Below, piece after piece: positions 45,513 to 57,142 of a stretch of 64,000 nucleotides of DNA. The first letter of the stretch is position 1. Each line of letters opens with the position of its first letter. The DNA is from Sipunculus nudus. Its lineage: Eukaryota > Annelida > Sipuncula > Golfingiida > Sipunculidae. The notes below the pieces were generated by a model. It saw only the letters and a list, made by a program, of their open reading frames with translations, did not search any database and had not been told where the DNA came from. Position numbers and translations under genes: made by a program. The stretch lies in contig CM049312.1 of NCBI GenBank assembly GCA_026874595.1, positions 80,248,929 to 80,312,928 of the forward strand, given 5' to 3'.

Positions 45513-48500
45513 AAAAAAAAAACACTGACTTCTCTATTTATTCCCCTAGACATTTCACGCTGCCTAGTGTTACAGAATCTAATTTTTTTTTAACTCCATT
45601 ACTCCATTTATGTTCATCACGCATACGTGATCTGTTGATATTAGGTTCCGTAACACTCATAAATAGCCTGTGTCTCATGGGCGTTGTCAGAACTTTTATT
45701 TTAGCAGGTTTTAACTTCAAGATTTTAATATGTATGCAGAAATATCAGGATAATATTAGAGCGATTTGTAGAAACAAAATTATTATGATTCATGTTCGAA
45801 ATTATTAAAACCTTCTCATAGATTTTGATCATTTATGATAGGTTGACTACAGGTTACCTGAGCTGTTACCATGCACGTCGTCTGTCGGTTTGTTTAACTG
45901 GGTAAAACTGATTACCGATATACCTTGAAATTTGGTTTTAAAAACCAGGAAAGATCTTAATAGAAGTAATTTTTATGTAAACAGATTCCAGATAAACTGT
46001 TGTTGTGTCGTATAAATGTGGACATGCTGGCCACCTGTGATGACTTGTTTTGACTTTATATATTAAAGACGATCGCATTTCTCAAAATTTTCACAATATA
46101 ATTAAAACGACGCATAATTAAGAAAAGGGGCAACCTGTTGGTGCAAATATTAAAGTATTTATTATTCAGTTAAATAAATATTTCGCAAAGAAAAAAAAAG
46201 ACATTTCCTGTGCTGCATTTTAAATTAACCGAGTTATTGTTGAAAAATGGCAGTATATTCTTCATTAGGTTAGGTCTGTGAGGTTTTAATTTGGCAGTGG
46301 GCTGTAGGGGAAAATAAGTTAATGAATGCCGAAGTTTATATTGCAATTATGAGTATGTAAATCGTCACTTTTGAACGTTTATATTCCATCCGTATGCCTG
46401 TTCCTGGGGTTTTATTTTTTGAATGCATGATGTACTAGAATACATGTTCTTTTCCTTATTAAGAGGAGTTGCGAAAAAAGGAGGAGCTTATTGAATAATA
46501 TTTTATATGGATCTGGTTGTACAAGTGTCTTGCAATATATCATAAAGAATTAGATACGGGTGCTGAAATTTAGTTTAAAAAGCAATAGACTGATTTATTA
46601 TTTTTATTTTGACTTCTTATTTTTAGAAGTTAGATTAAAAGAGTGTTTCATAGGTGTTTCATTTCATGTCAGTTTATTTCATCAGTCTGTTTTTATTAGC
46701 CTGTTAAAGTTTTAATAAGAAAGTTCCCCATGTATCAGTGAAATTCGTATTCTCTAAATAGTTATCCTCTTTTCAAAGTGAGATACATTGATCGTTTTCC
46801 GAGTTAAATTCGATAATGTACATCTTATTTTCATGTAATAAGTAACTCTTAATTATATACTACTACTTAACCAAAATGGATTAAAAATGTCAATTTTAAT
46901 ATTTTCTAAAATCCATTTTGTTACACAGGAGACACCGCACTCTCGCCTTATTCACCTATCCCTAACTGACAAAATTCTTGAATTCAGTGGTGTACATATT
47001 CTGTCCATATAGTATAGTCTTGTTAAATAAGCCTCTACGAGGAGGAATTAGATAATTTCTATTAACAACTCATTTACTTTTAAGGTAAAAGTATCACTAT
47101 AAAATTTTTAAAGAAATTGATAACAATTTTATTATTCCGGCCCACAGCTCACCTGTCACGTAACTGATACACATTACCCTGTCTGTGTAAAAAACACCAC
47201 AGTTTTGAAGACCACGTTAGTGCACGGTGTACTCAGAGGGAAATTGATCCATAAACGTATTCCCTGACGGCCAGAGGTGGTATTTAATATGGTACAGCAC
47301 AGCGCACTGTGTGTGCAGGTCTAAATGTCATTCCTTTTATGCCTATTTAGATAACATGCCAGATGAACGACATTCACATTCTTTTAAAGTATTGAAGGAA
47401 ATCTGTTTGCCTAGTTTTGGTTACATGTCATTTAATAAGGGTAAATTATCCATTTGTTCACGTGGTGCAAAGCATATTTTAATACCTCTGGTTACATGAT
47501 ATATGATAAGGCAATGTTTAAACGGATGATAAGCAGTGCTTTAGCATAACGCCTTATATACAAACTGAAGTATTTGTCCACCGTCTGGTGATTGTTAGTG
47601 AACAGACAGTTATCTCAGTTTATCTTACATATACATCTGAAGTCCGGAAATTGGAGGGAAACTTATGGTGTAATAATACAATTTTTCTTGCCTATATGAC
47701 CGATAAACTGAAAAATAAATGATTTTTGTCTCTCTTTATTAAGTTTGGAGTCATATGATATTTAAAAATAAATGATTTTTGTCTCTCTTGATTAAGGTTG
47801 GAGTCATATGATATTTATATGTGTTTTTATAAAGTTTATGATAATTAATATTCATTTAGGGACATTTATTTGAGTGACATATATAGGTCCTAATATTTAC
47901 AACACTTCCCACGTAACTAATGGTTATGTTTTTTATTTTCCTAACCCTACATTTATACATGTTATACCATTAAATCTTGGTACAAATACATAATTTCGAA
48001 GGTTTTGATTCTCCGAGTCGACGAAAGCTTTCGCATAACGAAATTGGTTAACTAGTATTAACGGGAGAGTATATATCCAATGGATACCCTTCTTTAAATA
48101 TTCTCTTGTCATGCTTCTTCAGAATTAACGCCCCCCATTCTCGAATTACTGGATCCGCCACTGAATAAACACTTGCACGAAAAAAGGTCGTGTTTAGCAT
48201 CCAAGTTTTCTGATCCGGGATTATTAAGAAAGGAACCATGTATTCCCTGTACTCTTTTAATTTTCGACCGAAAAAATTGTTAAATTTTCAACACTCGCAA
48301 AATTGGGCCCCATACTTGCTTTTACATGTAAGACTTTTACTACAAACTCTGTTTCACAAGGATATAGAAAAAAAGAAGATTATATTGAAGTCATTTTAAT
48401 TTCCATTACTGTGCAAATATTATTATTATTATTGTTGAATTAAATGATGTTTTCTTTCTGCTGACGTTTGCAGATTAATATCGCATAATTAAAAAAAAAA

Positions 48501-48724
48501 CACCTATTTATGTGTGTATGTGTTTATGAATAAAAATGTGATATGTTAGCAACATAACCTAGTACAAATGTAAAAAAAAGTTGTGACTGTCCTCCCAAGT
48601 ATGTGCCACGTACACGTTGATTGTACAGGTAGGATCAAATATACCAGACTGTCATATCAGTCCAAGATTTCATATACATTTTCCCAGTAGAACACAACCC
48701 TGCTTTGTATACAATAAAACGGCA
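45513..48724. other. Noncoding interval downstream of channel gene 2
   Basis: No gene recognised. Contains a two-copy 53-bp tandem repeat (47711-47817). On the minus strand ATTAAA occurs at 48395-48400, about 330 bp beyond the stop codon of channel gene 2, and could serve as its poly(A) signal. Confidence 0.6.
47711..47817. repeat. 53-bp tandem duplication
   Basis: Two copies beginning AAAAATAAATGATTTTTGTC and ending GGAGTCATATGATATTTA, with a few substitutions (TTTATTAAGTTT against TTGATTAAGGTT). Confidence 0.9.
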
Positions 48725-49741
48725 TCACGTGACCTCTCCTTCAGACGGCAGCGCGCCACTGTTTATATATGTAAACTTGCCACATTGTTCCGTAAACCCA
48801 CCATTTCTGCCAGACCTGACGGAAAATGGCGTCTTTCCGTGTAACACGGAAATGCTGAAAGGACTTTTTCCAGTGACGCCATCTCTGGCTTCGTTTTCGC
48901 TTCGTATTACAACAATATCACCGGTAGTATCTATTGTCTTTTCACAGTCACTGGGTTGTGGTTTGTTGCGTCTTATTTGAGCTTTCGTGAAAGAATAATA
49001 GAGATTGAAATTGCTAGCTATTATTGGAATTGGGAGACCGGTAGATAACATGCCACATACTGCGCACACTGCTCCCACCAAATAACCCCATCCGGAGGTC
49101 GGGTGTTTGTCACCATACCCGACCGTCGTCATGGTAACGATACTCCACCAAAAACCTATTGGAATGTTTAAGAAATCATCTTCCTGGTGGAATTCTGCAA
49201 AGTATATCAAAGCGGAAAATATTAACATCCCCATGAACATGAGCAATAACAAGAGAAACAGTTCATGTAAACTAGTGCGTATTGCTAACATCAGTACCCT
49301 GACCCCGGTAACATGGCGGGCGTACTTCAGCAAGCGAACGGCTCGCAGCACTTCAAACAGACAGCACACAAAGTAAATCCTAAACAAGACTTCACTTCTC
49401 CAAAAATCTGGATAAATTTGCTCCAAAAGTACCGCAGCCAACACTGGAACAATACTCAAAAAGTCTATAATGTTATACACAGATTTTACAAATCCGCATT
49501 TCGATGGGCTCAAAGCAAATCGCAGGACGAGATCAAAAAGGAATATCCCAAAACAGACGAAGTCTGCCATTATTAATGCTGGCAGAGGGTCCGTTGTTAC
49601 GTACATCCGTAGTTTGGGGTTCGTCAGGTTGGTCAAATCTCGTCGAGGTTTCTCTAATGGGATTCTGAAGGTCGGGTCTGTAATCATACACAAGATTGCG
49701 ACGGAGGCTAAAACCACCGTGGTAAATATGACACCCCACAC
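48725..49741 (-). CDS. Voltage-gated K+ channel, Shaw/Kv3-like, gene 2: exon with S1-S6 and C-terminus
   Basis: Encodes residues 158-495 of a predicted 495-aa subunit. The acceptor TATTTCAG precedes VWGVIF, joined in phase 0 to the T1 exon. S1 is about 158-177. The S1-S2 loop holds NLT, a possible glycosylation site where gene 1 has NIT. S2 has an aspartate (FLFDLVLRF) where gene 1 has glutamate. S3 is YNIIDFLSIVP. S4 (about 282-300) reads VCCLFEVLRAVRLLKYAR. The filter TVGYGD is at about 363-368 and S6 reads LPIPIIASNFNLYY. The cytoplasmic tail (about 85 residues) is longer than in gene 1, with several S/T-rich stretches. Against Shaker, gating position 1 is C (284) and position 2 is E (287), with R, R, K, R following. 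Same strand, exon structure and PIP motif as gene 1. Confidence 0.93.
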   Translation of the reverse strand: MWGVIFTTVVLASVAILCMITDPTFRIPLEKPRRDLTNLTNPKLRMYVTTDPLPALIMADFVCFGIFLFDLVLRFALSPSKCGFVKSVYNIIDFLSIVPVLAAVLLEQIYPDFWRSEVLFRIYFVCCLFEVLRAVRLLKYARHVTGVRVLMLAIRTSLHELFLLLLLMFMGMLIFSALIYFAEFHQEDDFLNIPIGFWWSIVTMTTVGYGDKHPTSGWGYLVGAVCAVCGMLSTGLPIPIIASNFNLYYSFTKAQIRRNKPQPSDCEKTIDTTGDIVVIRSENEARDGVTGKSPFSISVLHGKTPFSVRSGRNGGFTEQCGKFTYINSGALPSEGEVT

Positions 49742-50196
49742 CTGAAATAAAAAAAATGAATTAATCAAATGACTTAGTGTTTTTTGCGTTAAGTCTAACA
49801 AGCGTGTAAACTTACTTCGTCTAATAAGCACTGATAGTACTATTTTAAAACTCATTATTTACTGTTATTTAATTTCATGTTTCAATCGGTTTTATTTGCC
49901 GCATAATAATAGTTATATTTACGTGATATGGCCCGTTTCGAGCACACTGCCGCGCGTCCTTTTTTAACTGCATAATGATAATAATGTAATAGCAAGTATT
50001 CGAGTAATGCCAATATGTCTTTTCAGTGGTGTGATATGGCGTGACGTCATTAACCTTTATATATGTAATACACCAGCTATATTGATTCAATTGCTTAGCG
50101 AGAAACAACATATTCGAAAGACTTTATACTGTGTGTAATAATGATACTTATGGGAGCAAGGCTTCCTGACTTTACCGCGTGATGTATAACACCTAC
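49742..50196 (-). other. Intron of channel gene 2
   Basis: 455-bp phase-0 intron with donor GTAGGT after codon AAG (50197) and acceptor TTTATTTCAG (49742). It occupies the same protein position as the gene 1 intron. Confidence 0.9.
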
Positions 50197-50667
50197 CTTG
50201 GCTGCTTTGGAAGAGGTCGGGTCTTCTAGAAAACGCCAAAGTATAAAGCGCAATGTGTTATGTTCCCTTTGATCTGGACTGACCCCGTTTTCATCCCCCG
50301 CAGTAAATATTTCTTGAACGCGTCGAATGTGCTTTCGCTCTTCCTCATACTGATGGTAAGCTCTTTGACAACACACGGAAATATGGTTTTCCGACAAACC
50401 CCAGAAATCAAGTTCTTTTTTCACAAAAGGCCCGCATAAGCAATGTGGAAAATGGAACTCCCCTGTGCGGTACACATCCAGTATGGCGTCGAATAACACA
50501 GCATTCCGATCAAAATAAAATTCTTTTTCTTCACTGTCGTAAGCGGGGTGAGTATAGGTAAGTTCCGCCAAACGGGTGCCCGGGATTTGTGAAAGTGTTT
50601 CTTGTGACGTAACAAACCGTTTGCCACCGACGTTGATGTATATCCTGTCCACCGCGCTTGGAGCCAT
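50197..50667 (-). CDS. Voltage-gated K+ channel, Shaw/Kv3-like, gene 2: exon with T1 domain (start codon)
   Basis: Encodes residues 1-157. The T1 domain starts almost at the N-terminus (RIYINVGGKRF, about 8-18) and contains FYFDRNAVLFDAILDVYRTG. The zinc site HX5CX20CC is complete: H72, C78, C99, C100. FWGLSENHISVCCQ is the Kv3/Shaw-like segment. The exon ends EDPTSSKAAK at donor GTAGGT, giving SSKAAK-VWGVIF across the junction, close to the equivalent Kv3 sequence. ATG at 50667 is chosen for its context (CTCAAGATGG) and because it sits directly before T1. A possible acceptor (GACTTTCAG) at 50756-50764 would make everything further upstream intronic. The open frame to 50808 would otherwise add 47 residues with no similarity. 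Confidence 0.92.
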
Positions 50668-50764
50668 CTTGAGATCACGAACAGTCTTTCCACTGCATAG
50701 TGTACAACGTGGAAATGGCGATTCTTCTAAGTGACGCTGTTCATACCTCAGTAAACTGAAAGTC

Positions 50765-51008
50765 AATAAAAATCTCCTACAGTAAGCGGTAACATGATAA
50801 GCAAACAATTAACATGAACACTTCTCGTTTGAGAGGATGGACTTATTGACCATAACAGGTGTTTTGCTCCTATGTTACAGTAACTTAGTCTAATTAAAAT
50901 TTCATATTTCCTTCCATGCTTGAAAAGACAAGTGAAATGACTGTGACAATAACGGAATCATTATCAGCAATACTGAGACAATTTGTGAGGCAATATACAA
51001 ATATTAAC
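50765..51008. other. Noncoding interval upstream of channel gene 2 start exon
   Basis: No gene seen; presumably intron or 5' flank of channel gene 2. Confidence 0.5.
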
Positions 51009-51227
51009 GGGGCGGATCGGATCCAGGATAAAGGGGGAAAAAAAGGGGGGGTCCAACCCAGGAGGACAAATGACAAAGCCTGAAAAAAGTTCCCTAGGTC
51101 GGGAGAAAGGGGGGGGGGGTCGGGTTGTCAAGGCCGCAACAATTGGTCTGAAACCCTTAAACAAGATTTGCGGCGGCTAACAAGTAGACCCCCCTCCCCC
51201 CCTCCCCCCCCCCCCCCGATCCGCCCC
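51009..51227. repeat. Inverted-repeat element with G/C homopolymer tracts
   Basis: GGGGCGGATCGG at 51009-51020 is matched exactly in inverted orientation (CCGATCCGCCCC, 51216-51227). Inside lie runs of G (about 51044-51050 and 51108-51119) and a long C-rich run (about 51189-51217). This looks like a small terminal-inverted-repeat element of about 219 bp, with no coding capacity. Target duplication not evident. Confidence 0.55.
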
Positions 51228-51904
51228 GATCCGCTTCTGGTTAAAATTGATTCTCAATGGAAAAAATAGCAAACTTTTGAGGCATAAAAGGGTTGCATAT
51301 AACATCCAGGACACATTTGGTAAACAAAAAATGCACACATTTTTTTTGGTATTTTACTTCAGGAAAGCAACTAATTGAACATGCATTTTTCTTTCAATTG
51401 CCCATGACAATGCCTCTGTCAGAATAAATCGATTTTCACAGCATTGTATAACCTTGAGGGCAATTCCTAATGTTAAAAGGCATTAAGCTTTGTTCATGGA
51501 TGTCTATCAGCTTTTCATAAGTAGACAGATAAAACATGACAGAGACAGGTTGAGAGAACCTTGACATTAAGTAATCAATAATTTCTAAATGTTTTGCAAG
51601 TTCACACTCTTTACCATGACGATAGACATGTAGGCCTGTCGTTAAAACATTATCACTGTTTCGTATGAGAGCTTTTAGCATTAGCTTGAACGTCCCATAA
51701 GATATGAGTTTGTTGGGTATCTCATTACTGTCGTTCCTGTCGCCCGTTTGTGTGTTTGCATATTTCCCTGTATCTTTACAATATCACTTTTACCAAAGGT
51801 ATTTTGTAGTTAAAAAGGCCTTTATGTACAAAAAAAGAATTATTTGATACCAATTATAATATCAAATGAACGACGATTCTATATCTATTTATAATGATTG
51901 TTTC
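51228..51904. other. Noncoding interval
   Basis: Nothing recognised. The minus-strand 81-codon frame at 51436-51681 has no domain that I can name. Confidence 0.55.
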
Positions 51905-52140
51905 GGGGCCTGGGCAGCTGAGTGGTAAGCCGCTGGGCTCTCACCGCTAGCGATCCGGGTTCGATTCCAGGTGCGGCCATGAGAGTGGGTTGTAGTTTCC
52001 CGTCCAAGGTCGGTTGTTTTTTCAGCTTCTCTGGTTTCCTCCACCCTACAGACAACCGAATGCTTTCATCTGAGCCATGAAGATCGCTCAGATTAGTTTG
52101 ATAACTACATGTATTTGTACAATCCATGTAAAATAAATAA
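51905..52140 (+). mobile_element. tRNA-derived SINE, family 1 (best-preserved copy)
   Basis: The head has A box CAGCTGAGTGGTAAG and B box GGGTTCGATTCC (51957-51968) in a cloverleaf-like context. The body has GTGGGTTGTAGTTTCC, CCAAGGTCGG, TTTTTTC and TCTGGTTTCCTCCACCC. The 3' end is TTGTACAATCCATG followed by an AAAATAAATAAG tail. Body and tail are shared with 41596-41787 (plus) and 57143-57365 (minus). Transcription would be by RNA polymerase III and mobilisation by a partner LINE through the tail. The 80-codon minus-strand frame is spurious. Confidence 0.85.
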
Positions 52141-52429
52141 GTTAATATTAAATTGTATAACTATGTATCTAAAACGCATTTCTATGTAGTTTCATTTATC
52201 TATTTGTCCGAGTATTAACAACATCATATTTTTTACACTACCCTACGCATTCGGAATGAGGCTAAATTCCATCCTCTCTTTTTCAGATTTTTTCTTTGTT
52301 AAAGGTTACCGCCTCCATTTTGTAATGCTAGTTTGTAAGTATTTGTACTTCTGAAGAATTACATTCCGGTTTCAGACTCAGTGACAGGGCAGTTTTACAC
52401 GCTTCCTCTCATATTTAATCCTGTTATTA

Positions 52430-52520
52430 GCCAAGCCCGGTGACTACTGCACCTGCGGGAGCAGGTGAAATGAAATCGTCCGAATTTACCGGGTTATACC
52501 ACCAAGGTACCCCCGAAATA
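52430..52520 (-). mobile_element. SINE family 2 fragment (body only)
   Basis: Resembles the body of 42445-42612: AAGCCCGGTGACTACTGCACC, CACCTGCGG, AATCGTCCGAATTTACCGG and TTATACCACC correspond to the blocks there. The tRNA-like head is not recognisable. Confidence 0.5.
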
Positions 52521-55062
52521 CACTGCCGTTAAGATTGTATTTTATTAAAATTGGACCTGAGCATTTCCGAATATTTTGTAAAAAGCATTTCCAGTCTCTT
52601 TTTGACTGGATACACGGCATTTTGCCATTTTTGTTTTTGAAGAGGTATGTTGTGATGTTTGAAAGATGCTTTGTTTGTAATTGTGTATATACAAGCTCAC
52701 AAAGTACCTTTTTATCCTAGTAATTTTATGTGGCTCTAAAGACATGGAATAATAGTACTATATGGGTACTATCGTAAGTAATAAATCATTAATACATATC
52801 ATATATATTTTAGTATCGCATGCTCTGCTTAGGTATTGGTTTTCCGTTTTCCCCTAGCAATATAACTTTGAATGTTTAATACAAATGATTGAGAGGAAGC
52901 CCCTGGAACCAAACAAAAGGTAAATATCGACTCGAGAATCAACCGACGTCGGTTTTGCGTCAAACACGAGGGCTCTAGGAAATGATTTGCTGACCAGATC
53001 TAAAGCGAAACGACATGGCTTGTCAAGTCACCTGGTAAGATCCTGTGTCTGTATGCAAGGCCAAACAAACGCCGAGAAACGGATCAATGTAGTTCCTTTT
53101 TCAACCATTCATAGTCGATTGAGTTGTGTGACATGACATTAAAGAATTACGGTACGTAGTAAAATGACATAGATATTTCTATAAAGCTCTTACAAATTTC
53201 TGCATAATTAAAAAATTACATAAATCATGTATTTTCATTCAGTTTTAATGAAAGAAGAATGATGACTTATTCAATATCTCACTTGAGTGCGAAACTATAC
53301 ATTGTTATCTACCTGCAAAATTTCAATTTATAAATTCAAGACTATCGTTTTCAACCGATCCCCACTGTGCCCGCGATAAGCACCCCATAAAGTCAAATAA
53401 GATCGACAGTGTTTTCAACCAAAACGCACTAATCAACCCTGGACTAAGTAATAAGCTGACCATACTTTCCCATTTAATGATTTATAGATGAAGCATATGT
53501 GATTTCAAGCATATTTCTATGGGAAAAATGTAGACACATAATAACCATATACATACATAATAAACGTTAATCGTTTATTACCTACCAGCACCATCTAAGG
53601 ATACCGGTCATAATTTTATGAGTATACTTCGTGAAAAGTTCTTATTGTGTGAAATCTTTTATGAAAAGTACAAAGTTATTGCCATTTTATGGCATGCATA
53701 CATGAAAAATAAGAACACAGAGACGTACCTGTTAGACACGGTGTTTCAGTTGCCCTGTTTTTATAGCTTGTGTACTATATACACAGTGAGTGTTAACTAT
53801 ACCAGTGTGGACAGTAGAAACCACACCCAAATATCGACGATTCAATGTCGCGTGTTAGATCCAGGCGGCGGGCTTCTGTTTGTTCGTCAGTGCGTCCTTC
53901 CGATCGATACAGAACGATGAGGCGGTGCACAGCATACTTCAACTGTTGGTTTAGTGTAACGTCCGGCCGTGTCCGTTTCACTCGGATGAAGACTTTTAAT
54001 CTCGGTCAATAAAGTCCGATCCTTAATGTCAATCTGGACATTGAGTGACCACTCGGTGTTTGCTCGTGCGTGTCTGCTCATAACAAAGCGCTTGATAATG
54101 GTTAAGAGTGGAATAGTTATCACTGCGCCGGGAATCCGTTCAGATGAGAAGGTTAATCAAATAGAGTTAATATCCATTTATTAACATTTGTGGATGTATA
54201 TGGATGAGTAAACATTGGCCAAGATTCCTAATAATATAACATTTTAATAACATTATTATAATGATACAAATAAGAAATAATTTGCAGTAATGCAAATATA
54301 AATGGGTCTTAGAATGTTTGGCATATATCCGTATATTTAGTAAATTTGAAAAATAATAGGAAAAAAGCTAGCTGTAAATTTTATTTATTATTTTTTTCCG
54401 GATGCTCTGACTGTAAAAAATACATTTACAGAAAAGTAGATTTAAATTTAAATTATTACTTCAAACGGTTGCATATAGGTACATTAATTTTGGTGTTTCA
54501 AAGAAATACGTATTAATAAAGGAACAATAAAAGCATAATAGTGTGACGAAATGTTAATAGAAGTGTCAGAACTGTATTTATCCAAGAAACGCAACTGAAA
54601 GGTTCGTATTAAAATAACAATGTTGTTTCATATTTTAGTAAGAATCAATAATATTCCAACATTCAATATCAATACGTCCTATTAATCATATATACACAGT
54701 TTATTTTGTCAAAAATATCTACTTTTGGGCAAAAAAAAACCTGGATAAATCTAGTGATTGCCAAATTTAGGAAACAAAATTGGTAAGTCTGAATTTTCAG
54801 ATCATGATATCAGTGAATTTAGTTAATAATATTATTTTTTATGGACATCTTCTAACTTGCACAGAAGAATATAGATTTACACCGGAGTTGTGGGCTCCAG
54901 GAAAAAAAAAATATTATTTGTTAGTGTTATTCTCTGAAAATAATAAAAACAATGAAATATAATTAATCAGCCTTCAATTTTCCCGATTATTATCAAAGAA
55001 ACAAGGAATAATCTATAAAAAACATCAACACTTATTTCTCGGGTTACGTTAAGATATTTTTG
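52521..55062. other. Noncoding interval
   Basis: No gene supported. A CpG-richer patch at 53830-54090 has overlapping frames on both strands (for example 53887-54123, minus) and a donor-like CAG/GTACGT on the minus strand near 53726, but no recognisable domain. Confidence 0.5.
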
Positions 55063-55165
55063 AGACTCTAGTGGGCATCGATCCCGGGCCTTTCAGCTCC
55101 TCAATCCACGATCTTAACCACGTGACTACGCCTTTTCGGTCTTTCAGAATCTCCACGAAGAATCC
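55063..55165 (-). mobile_element. tRNA-like SINE head (minus strand)
   Basis: Minus strand: AAAAGGCGTAGTCACGTGG then TTAAGATCGTGGATTGAGG, and a B-box-like GGGATCGATGCCC about 25 bp later. Degenerate; no intact cloverleaf. Confidence 0.45.
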
Positions 55166-56635
55166 GAGACAATGAACACCGGAGAAAGCGACTGTGACGC
55201 TCGAAATAGGTTTTTGGACGCTCTGCTATGGCTCATCGATCGTCCAAGCTGACGTACGAATTCTTTCTGATTCAGTGACGATCACAAAAAGCTGGTCATC
55301 TGTGTCAGCTTAAACACTATCCTAAATCTTGCCACTGAGAAAATCTCACAATAACACCCAGTTCTCCAGAATATATTAATTTTAAATACTACAAAGTCTA
55401 TGCAATATATTGTGTTGAATATTATTTATCATTGAAGTAAAAATTTATTGAATTATATAGACCAATCAACTTCTGATACGGAATTATGGAACCTCCAAAT
55501 TCCATGACATTCCAAACTCCATAACATTCTCCAAATCTTTGCCCCGAGAATCACAGACTCTGCAAGTGTAGTCTATTGAGAGGCCTGCGAAGTGTTTTTT
55601 TTTATTCTCACAGGGATAAAATGCAACAGATAAAGTGCAAACACCATCAACTTATTAAACTGATAGATTGTATATATATATATATATATTAATCAGATTA
55701 AGTATTCAGTCATACAAGCTATATACATTTAAATTACTCCATTTCATCTAGAGCAGCTATGATTTGATAATAACATAATATATCGTCCCATTTCAATGTC
55801 ACCCTAAAGTGCTTTCTGAATTAAATTTTCAATAGTTTCTGTCATGCAAAATAGTGCTTAACTGTTAGCATTTTCATAAATCCATGTTATCTCCATGTCG
55901 TATTGTATTACCTTGCCATTTAGAAACAAGTATACAAAAAATAACCATCGTTTTTATGTGCTGCAGTGTTCGTGCTTCCCTCCCATAACTGTTAATATTT
56001 TTCACAGAAAGGGTTGTTTTATACCTGGACGGTGGTAAAGTCTGGAAAACTATTAGTTTTTAAAAATTGTATATTGATGTTTCTGAAAAGGTTTATGACA
56101 ATGATTAATCCTACTATAATTTGGGGAATGTGGGTGGTTAAAAAAGGGTTATTTCACTCTAAACGTTACCGATACAGGCCCCCTTGTAACCACACTCTCC
56201 TCTCAGACAGATTCTTTGCTTGACGCTGTCCTCGGAGTAATTTCATAACGCATCCAAGTGATCGCCATTGTCGAAACCCTTGATACTTTATTTCTCTCTG
56301 GTTCTCTAAACTGCTCACGCGTACATACTAAACCCCGAATGTCGAATGTAATAGTAATATAAAAACAACAATATAGAAATATAATGCTGACAATACGTTA
56401 TAATTTATTATACTAGTGGACGTATATCCTGTGGTTTGTGCCTTTATATGTGTATTTTTAACGAAAATAAATCATCCCAGGGCAGGAGAGATGATAAAGA
56501 AGGTAAAAGATAAAAGAGATTTTATTTTTACTTCTTGTTCATGGTAACGGAAAACACTGCTTTTTTAAACGCTGATTTTCAAGGTGACACTTGCATGTTA
56601 ATACCTTGTGATATGATATCTGAAAAAAATATGAA

Positions 56636-56640
<5 letters not shown>
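55166..56640. other. Noncoding interval
   Basis: Nothing recognised apart from a short TA tract (about 55671-55689). Confidence 0.55.
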
Positions 56641-56671
<31 letters not shown>

Positions 56672-56682
56672 TATATATATAT

Positions 56683-56726
<44 letters not shown>
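56641..56726. repeat. (TA)n microsatellite, interrupted
   Basis: TA run with AAATA and CAATA interruptions that ends at a pogo-like terminus (GTGAAACCTCGC). Confidence 0.95.
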
Positions 56727-56730
<4 letters not shown>

Positions 56731-56775
56731 AACCTCGCTATAACGACCGTCTAAGCGAGGTCTTATATAAAGAGG
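56727..56775 (+). mobile_element. pogo/Tigger-like terminus fragment
   Basis: GTGAAACCTCGCTATAACGA directly follows the TA tract and closely resembles the CAGTGAAACCTCG(C/T)ATAACGA-type terminus of pogo/Tigger elements. ACCTCGCT (56732-56739) is repeated inverted as AGCGAGGT (56754-56761), so this may be a collapsed two-ended relic. Confidence 0.5.
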
Positions 56776-57142
56776 AAAAAAGAATATATATCCTCAGGTG
56801 TCACCTTATTGTAGTTGCCTTTCGTTCTGATGACCAGAACTGATCTGTGATTCAGCTATGGAGCTGTTGAGACGTAACACATATTTGGATTTTATTTAAT
56901 ATATTACCTATATACAACTACCTACCACACAATTCCGTCTAATCAAGAACTGGTATAGTAATTCGGATCTGGTGCTCCAAAAGTTGCAGGGGGGAGGGGT
57001 TATATGGTCAGTGGGTGCTTTCCATTTAACCGCATGGTGTATTCGTCAGTAGGCTGTTCAAGCATGCTACGCTTCTGGAGTGGCTGCCTGAAGTTCCTGG
57101 TAATATCTATATTCTTTATTACCTTTTTTTATTTTATAAATT

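Noticed and set aside
49742-49855. 38-residue N-terminal extension of the channel 2 S1-S6 frame
   Set aside because: Lies before a good TTTCAG acceptor and includes its polypyrimidine tract; intronic. The same holds for the 9 codons before VWSLFY in gene 1.
53618-54123. Overlapping 78-100-codon frames in a CpG-richer patch
   Set aside because: Frames on both strands, no domain, no conserved motif; could be a noncoding exon but not a supportable CDS.
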